DNA from: Elusimicrobiota bacterium
GTDB taxonomy: Bacteria > Elusimicrobiota > Elusimicrobia > UBA1565 > UBA9628
NCBI GenBank assembly: GCA_028717525.1
Contig: JAQUNT010000052.1
Coordinates: forward strand, 1 to 9,494
DNA: 9,494 nucleotides
Reading direction: 5' to 3'
Shown here: positions 6,496 to 9,494 of the stretch, one piece after another
Numbering within the stretch: the stretch's first letter is position 1
How the letters are laid out: the number at the start of each line of letters is the position of its first letter
Notes under the pieces: generated by a model
The model's database searches: none
The model's input: the letters and a program-made list of their open reading frames with translations, nothing else
What the model was told of the DNA's origin: nothing
Position numbers and translations under genes: made by a program

Positions 6496-6753
6496 CTACT
6501 TGTTGGGCTTGAACAGCGGGATCTGCTGCTCCGGCTGCGGCGTGATGAGGCGTTCCCGCAGCCAGGCGTCTACGAGCGGTTTGGAGAAGCGGTACTGGCG
6601 CCCGATGCGCGAGGCGGGGATCCTCCTCTGGCGGATGAGCCCGTAGATCTTGGAGCGCCCCAGACCGAGGTACTGAGCCAAGGTCTTGATGTCCATGACT
6701 TCCGGGACTTCACCCAGGAAGGGCTTCTTTGCGGCCTTGCGCTTTTGTTTCAT
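6496..6753 (-). CDS. Excisionase-type helix-turn-helix DNA-binding protein
   Basis: The protein has 85 residues from the ATG at 6753. The reading frame stays open upstream to 6909, but that would start before the promoter at 6828-6800, so the downstream ATG is chosen. A later Met (residue 20) is an alternative. After a basic N-terminal arm (MKQKRKAAKK) comes MDIKTLAQYLGLGRSKIYGL, then R-Q-R-R-I-P, SRIGRQYRF and a closing DAWLRE. This is the compact MerR-like winged helix of the HTH_17/excisionase family (residues 20-67): two helices, a recognition helix around SKIYGLI, a wing at IGRQYRF and a final helix. Such stand-alone proteins are often transcription regulators rather than true excisionases. 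No integrase, phage or attachment site is visible here. Its target is unknown; nearby promoters are candidates. Confidence 0.8.
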   Translation of the reverse strand: MKQKRKAAKKPFLGEVPEVMDIKTLAQYLGLGRSKIYGLIRQRRIPASRIGRQYRFSKPLVDAWLRERLITPQPEQQIPLFKPNK

Positions 6754-6799
6754 GGGAAATGATGCTGTTCCGTGTCTTGGGGTGCCTTCTAGCCCTACC

Positions 6800-6828
6800 A
6801 ATGTACGGAATCTGTCATCTTTTGTCAA
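6800..6828 (-). promoter_or_regulatory. Sigma-70-type promoter of the helix-turn-helix gene
   Basis: On the minus strand a perfect TTGACA (6828-6823) and TACATT (6805-6800) are separated by exactly 17 bases. The start point would be near 6793, about 40 bases before the ATG at 6753. A second TGACA follows the -35 box (TGACAAAAGATGACA), a possible short direct repeat for a regulator. Confidence 0.65.
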
Positions 6829-6858
6829 GAATACCGCGCCCCGCCGGCCGCCCGCGGT
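6829..6858 (-). terminator. GC-rich inverted repeat at the end of the TPR gene, possible weak terminator
   Basis: ACCGCG (6833-6838) and CGCGGT (6853-6858) are inverted around a very GC-rich loop that contains GCCGGC. In minus-strand sense the stem touches the stop codon of the TPR gene and is followed by ATTCTTG, which is only partly T-rich. It may end or attenuate transcription before the next promoter. The poor T-tract keeps confidence low. Confidence 0.3.
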
Positions 6859-7919
6859 CAGGGCGCTTCTTCGAAGGCGTCGGAGGCCGGCTTGGGGACG
6901 GAGACGCAATTGCTGCGGGGGGTGAAGACCTCGCGGAAAGCCTCCGCCTCGCTCTTGGAATTGAGCAGCCCTTGGAAGAGGATCACGCAGTCGCGCGGGC
7001 AGCAGCCCGGTTTGGGGTACTGCTCGCAGAGCCGGGCCCGGGAGACGCAGGCGCTGTAGCTGTCGCCGTTGTCGGAGCAGGAGCGGATGCGGTTGATGCA
7101 GGCGCGGAAATCCGGCTGGTACGCGGCCGGGGCCGGTTCCTCGGCGATGGTGATCTCGCCGACGGGTATCTCCTCCAAGGGCGAAGCGGCCGTCGGCGCG
7201 GCCGCGGCCTGCGCCGGAGGCGCGGGGGCCTGGGGCGCCGGGGCTTCCGCCTGGGCGGGCTCATCGACGGCGGGGGCGGAGGAGGCTTCGACCACCGGCG
7301 GCGTCTCGGCCGTGGCTGAGGAGGCCTCCACCGCAGGCGCGGTCGGAGCCGAAGGCTTGCCCTTGCCCTTGGACTTCGCCGCGCCCGCCTTCGCGCAGGC
7401 CTTCTTGAACCCCAGTTTGCAGGCGGTGCGGAAATCCTCTTTCGAGAACTCGGCGTCGCCCTGCGCCGCGTAGGCGCGGCCCCGGTCGTAGAAGGCCTCG
7501 GCGAAGTCGAGCTTGAGGGCCGTGGCTTTGTAGAAGTCGCTGATGGCTTCGGAGTCCTTGCCGTGCTCGAGATAGAGGACCCCGCGCCGGTGGAAGAGGG
7601 CGGCGTCCTTGGGCTTGAGCTTCAAGGCCCCGGAAAGGTCCTTCAGGGCCGCCTCCCAATCGCCTTTCTTCTGGTAGAGGGCGGCGCGCGCGGCCAGAGC
7701 CTGGGCCTTCTTGGGCTTGCTGTCCTTGGACTTCCATAGGTGGAGGGCGTTGGACCAGGCCTGCAGGGCCGCGTCGTCGTCGCGGCGCGCCGCCGCCTTC
7801 TGCGCCTTGGCGAACCAGGAGGGGAAGGAGTCGGCCCACGCGGGGCCCGCCAGGAGCCAGCAGGCGGCGGCCAGGGGCAGAAACCTCGCGACCATGGTCC
7901 GGATCATCGGTCCCAGCAT
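6858..7919 (-). CDS. Exported TPR-repeat protein with eight-cysteine C-terminal module
   Basis: The protein has 353 residues from the ATG at 7919; in-frame ATGs at 7907 and 7895 are also possible and none has a clear ribosome site. An N-terminal signal peptide (hydrophobic run about 13-25, AWA-DS cleavage near residue 29) indicates export. Residues about 34-178 form tetratricopeptide-like helix pairs: ALQAWSNALHL, ALAARAALYQKKGDWEAALKDLSGAL, then ALFHRRGVLYLEHGKDSEAISDFYKATAL and AEAFYDRGRAYAAQG. A Lys/Gly run leads to a low-complexity Pro/Ala/Glu linker (about 188-268) that includes repeated VEASSA. The final 85 residues carry cysteines 274, 281, 291, 298, 306, 307, 311 and 338, an even number suited to disulfides outside the cytoplasm. 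The role is unknown; a periplasmic or cell-surface protein-interaction scaffold is likely. It is divergent from rpsF. Confidence 0.8.
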   Translation of the reverse strand: MLGPMIRTMVARFLPLAAACWLLAGPAWADSFPSWFAKAQKAAARRDDDAALQAWSNALHLWKSKDSKPKKAQALAARAALYQKKGDWEAALKDLSGALKLKPKDAALFHRRGVLYLEHGKDSEAISDFYKATALKLDFAEAFYDRGRAYAAQGDAEFSKEDFRTACKLGFKKACAKAGAAKSKGKGKPSAPTAPAVEASSATAETPPVVEASSAPAVDEPAQAEAPAPQAPAPPAQAAAAPTAASPLEEIPVGEITIAEEPAPAAYQPDFRACINRIRSCSDNGDSYSACVSRARLCEQYPKPGCCPRDCVILFQGLLNSKSEAEAFREVFTPRSNCVSVPKPASDAFEEAP

Positions 7920-7958
7920 AACAGGCCCGGGGGCGCCTCGTCAAGGTGCAGATTATTC

Positions 7959-7987
7959 TTGTAAGGTTTCTATAGATTTGTTATCGT
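7959..7987 (+). promoter_or_regulatory. Candidate promoter of the rpsF operon
   Basis: TTGTAA (7959-7964) and TATCGT (7982-7987) are spaced by 17 bases in the AT-rich divergent region, each matching four of six consensus bases. The predicted start point falls about three bases before the rpsF ATG at 7997, and no Shine-Dalgarno sequence is seen. The gap also has to hold the promoter of the minus-strand TPR gene, which I could not place. Confidence 0.45.
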
Positions 7988-7996
7988 ATTTCGGTT

Positions 7997-8335
7997 ATGC
8001 GCATATATGAGACCGTCCTGATCATGAAGCCGGCCCTGTCCGACCCGGAGGTCGCCGAGTGGGTCGAGAAGACCAAGCAGGTCATCGCCGGGGAAGGCGG
8101 CGAAGTCGTCAACCATGAGATCTGGGGGCGCCGCAAGCTGACCCATCTCATCGGCAAGGCGCGCGAAGGCGTCTACGCCTACCTCAAGTACCGGGCCAAC
8201 CCGGCGCTGCTGCGCAAGCTCAGCCATAATTTCAGCGTCGCCGGCGACGTGCTGCGCAACATGACCGTAGTGGCGCAGGACCGCAAGTACAAGGCCAAGG
8301 AGAAGAAGCCCAAGGCTCCGGCCCAGGCCTCCTAG
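7997..8335 (+). CDS. rpsF: Ribosomal protein S6
   Basis: This is a 30S subunit protein that pairs with S18 on the central domain of 16S rRNA. It has 112 residues, within the normal range. The start MRIYETVLIMKP is the typical S6 N-terminus and fixes the ATG at 7997. Later family features are HEIWGRRKLTHLI (40-52), GVYAYLKYRA (58-67) and LRKLSHNFS...DVLRNMTVV (72-92). The C-terminal tail is Lys/Pro/Ala-rich (KAKEKKPKAPAQAS). It is first in the operon rpsF-ssb-rpsR-rplI. No ribosome site precedes it, and the promoter candidate ends almost at the ATG, so it may be translated from a leaderless or very short-leader mRNA. Confidence 0.95.
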   Translation: MRIYETVLIMKPALSDPEVAEWVEKTKQVIAGEGGEVVNHEIWGRRKLTHLIGKAREGVYAYLKYRANPALLRKLSHNFSVAGDVLRNMTVVAQDRKYKAKEKKPKAPAQAS

Positions 8336-8339
8336 CGCG

Positions 8340-8783
8340 ATGTCCACCGGGGTCCGGCTGCCGGAGATCAACTTCATCGTTCTGGCCGGGCGCGCCACGC
8401 GCGACGGCGAGCACTTCACCACGTCCACGGGGAAGTCGAAGACCACGGTCCGCATGGCCGTCAGCCGCCGCACCAAGGATTCCAAGACCGGCGAATGGAA
8501 GGACCAAGCCTTCTACATCGACGTCGTCATCTGGGGCGAGGCGGCGGACCGCGCCAAGGACCGCGCCAAGAAGGGCGTGGCCCTGACCGTCGAAGGGCGG
8601 CTCTCCTCCCGCGACTACGAGGACAACAGCGGCCAGAAGCGCACGGTCTTCGAGGTGGTCGCCAACCGCGTCCAGTTCCTGAGCCAGCCCGGCGAGAGCG
8701 CCGGGGCTGGGGCGCCCGAGAAGTCCCAGGCCGCCGGCGGGGCCGCCGCCGGAGAAGCTGAAATCGAGGAGGCTCCGTTCTAA
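8340..8783 (+). CDS. ssb: Single-stranded DNA-binding protein
   Basis: SSB coats single-stranded DNA during replication, repair and recombination. It has 147 residues, starting 4 bases after the rpsF stop. The OB-fold covers about residues 8-115: INFIVLAGRATRDGEHFTTS, SKTTVRMAVSR, FYIDVVIWGEAAD with aromatic Tyr59 and Trp65 at ssDNA-stacking positions, GVALTVEGRLSSRDYED and TVFEVVANRVQFL. A short Gly/Ala-rich linker follows. The partner-binding tip is EEAPF, against the common DDIPF; the acidic pair and the essential Pro-Phe are kept, with Ala for Ile. The position between rpsF and rpsR is the classical operon arrangement. No strong ribosome site precedes the ATG, so translation may be coupled to rpsF. 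The GAG-GAG codons for the acidic tail also form the ribosome site of rpsR. Confidence 0.95.
   Translation: MSTGVRLPEINFIVLAGRATRDGEHFTTSTGKSKTTVRMAVSRRTKDSKTGEWKDQAFYIDVVIWGEAADRAKDRAKKGVALTVEGRLSSRDYEDNSGQKRTVFEVVANRVQFLSQPGESAGAGAPEKSQAAGGAAAGEAEIEEAPF
8766..8772 (+). promoter_or_regulatory. Ribosome binding site GAGGAGG for rpsR inside the ssb tail
   Basis: GAGGAGG is formed by the two Glu codons and the first base of the Ala codon in the SSB acidic tail. It lies 11 bases before the rpsR ATG at 8784, which directly abuts the ssb TAA stop. Confidence 0.65.
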
Positions 8784-9128
8784 ATGTCCCAGCCAGCGCC
8801 TGAACCCCAGAAGACCACCGCCGCGCCTGCCGCGGCCCCCACAGCTCCATCCGCCGAAGCGTCCCGTCCCGCCGCCCCCGCGCGCAGGCCCGACACGGGC
8901 CGGCGCCGGCCGCCGTTCCCGGCCCGCCGCAAGGTCTGCCGGTTCTGCGCCGAGAAGGTGCGCGACATCGACTACAAGCAGATCCAGGTACTGCGGGCGT
9001 TCTTGACCGACACGGGCAAGATCCTTTCCAGCCGCATCACCGGCAACTGCGCCGGGCATCAGCGCAGCCTCAGCCGCGCCATCAAGAGGGCGCGCAACCT
9101 GGCTCTGCTGCCCTACGTCACGTATTGA
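8784..9128 (+). CDS. rpsR: Ribosomal protein S18 with long N-terminal extension, zinc-ligand form
   Basis: This is a 30S protein that forms a heterodimer with S6. The protein has 114 residues against the usual 75-90. The S18 core starts near residue 48: [61 protein letters not shown]. It carries Cys52, Cys55, Cys89 and His92, the C-x2-C plus C-x2-H arrangement of the zinc-binding ('C+') form of S18, which many bacteria have lost. The first 47 residues are a Pro/Ala/Thr-rich, then Arg-rich, low-complexity extension without a recognisable domain. The ATG directly follows the ssb stop (TAAATG), with GAGGAGG 11 bases upstream. No alternative start with a ribosome site is seen closer to the core. 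Confidence 0.95.
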   Translation: MSQPAPEPQKTTAAPAAAPTAPSAEASRPAAPARRPDTGRRRPPFPARRKVCRFCAEKVRDIDYKQIQVLRAFLTDTGKILSSRITGNCAGHQRSLSRAIKRARNLALLPYVTY

Positions 9129-9159
9129 GCCGGGAGTTCTCCTAAGAGAGGTCAATCTC

Positions 9160-9494
9160 ATGAAGGTCATCCTGCGTTCCGCCGTTGAGAACCTCGGCCG
9201 CGCCGGGGACATTAAGGAGGTCGCCGACGGCTACGGCCGCAACTACCTCCTGCCCAAGCGTCTGGCCGTGGCCGCCACGGCCGCCGTGCTCCGGGAATGG
9301 GAGAAGTGCAAGGACAAGCGCGCCAAGCTCGTCGCCGCCGAGGTCGATACGGCCAAAGGTCTGGCCGGCAAGCTCGCCGGCGTCAAGCTCTCCTTCACCA
9401 TGCCCGCCAGCCCCGAAGGCAAGCTCTTCGGGTCGGTGGGCAAATCGGACATCCTGAAGAGCCTCAAAGCCAGCGGCTTCGTGGTCCCCAAGAA
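9160..9494 (+). CDS. rplI: Ribosomal protein L9 (3' truncated)
   Basis: This is a 50S protein that binds 23S rRNA near the L1 stalk. The ATG at 9160 is preceded by AGAGAGG (9145-9151), 8 bases upstream. The N-terminal domain reads MKVILRSAVENLGRAGD, KEVADGYGRNYLLPKRLA and A-V-A-A-T, matching the L9 signature (G-x2-G-x4-V-x2-G-Y-x2-N-Y-L), with Arg where the signature's last Gly usually stands. The long connecting helix follows (REWEKCKDKRAKLVAAEVDTA), then the start of the C-terminal domain (FTMPASPEGKLFGSV). The right edge cuts it after about 111 residues; about 35-40 are missing. It is separated from rpsR by 31 bases without a terminator, so it is the fourth gene of the operon. Confidence 0.95.
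   Translation, partial: MKVILRSAVENLGRAGDIKEVADGYGRNYLLPKRLAVAATAAVLREWEKCKDKRAKLVAAEVDTAKGLAGKLAGVKLSFTMPASPEGKLFGSVGKSDILKSLKASGFVVPK

Noticed and set aside
6754..6909. Longer start for the helix-turn-helix gene
   Set aside because: It would begin upstream of the TTGACA/TACATT promoter and inside the TPR gene, with no conserved domain in the added part.
1..9494. tRNA, rRNA, CRISPR array or insertion sequence
   Set aside because: I saw no cloverleaf with a CCA end, no rRNA-like stretch, no regularly spaced repeats and no transposase motif. The longest non-coding gap is only about 100 bases.

Overview
The window is about 9.5 kb of GC-rich bacterial chromosome with tightly packed genes. It holds ten complete or near-complete protein genes and a partial gene at each edge, and no RNA genes, insertion sequences or CRISPR arrays. 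The housekeeping set (rpsF-ssb-rpsR-rplI, folD, a YjgR-type ATPase) is ordinary bacterial. A nitrogenase-like pair that lacks nitrogenase cofactor ligands, next to housekeeping genes in a high-GC genome, resembles what I recall being reported for groundwater/sediment Elusimicrobiota. That taxonomic guess is an inference with moderate to low confidence.

Layout. (1) Bases 1-2131, plus strand: two consecutive genes of the nitrogenase component 1 superfamily. The first is cut by the left edge and the second is complete, with a 4-base gap and a GGAGG ribosome site between them. They look like the two subunits of a nitrogenase-like reductase. (2) 2128-3282, minus strand: an M29-like metallo-aminopeptidase whose stop codon overlaps the previous gene's stop in a shared CTAG. 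(3) 3325-4818, plus strand: a HerA/YjgR-type ATPase (DUF853), divergent from the peptidase across a 42-bp gap containing a perfect 12-bp AT palindrome that gives a TATAAT box on each strand. (4) 4815-6070, minus strand: folD, coupled by an ATGA overlap to an upstream orphan domain that looks like the C-terminal half of ketopantoate reductase without its catalytic residues. folD and the ATPase gene again meet at CTAG. (5) 6083-6368, minus strand: a small basic protein made of two copies of a GFLYFIDKQGD-type repeat, with its own promoter and a clear intrinsic terminator. (6) 6496-6828, minus strand: an excisionase-type helix-turn-helix protein behind a perfect TTGACA box. (7) 6858-7919, minus strand: an exported TPR protein with a Pro/Ala linker and an eight-cysteine C-terminal module. 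(8) 7959-9494, plus strand: the ribosomal/replication operon rpsF-ssb-rpsR-rplI, with rplI cut by the right edge.

How the genes fit together. The clearest candidate for an undescribed system is the nitrogenase-like pair at the left edge. By eye it keeps two of the P-cluster-type cysteines in the second subunit, has Phe where the third is expected, and has Asp in the first subunit where NifD carries its FeMo-cofactor cysteine. It is therefore more likely a reductase of a tetrapyrrole or another organic cofactor than a dinitrogen-fixing enzyme. Its NifH-like reductase and other partners would have to lie to the left of the window. The rest is mostly housekeeping, with local oddities: two starts that look leaderless, a degenerate PanE remnant fused to the folD operon, and two convergent gene pairs that share CTAG stops.
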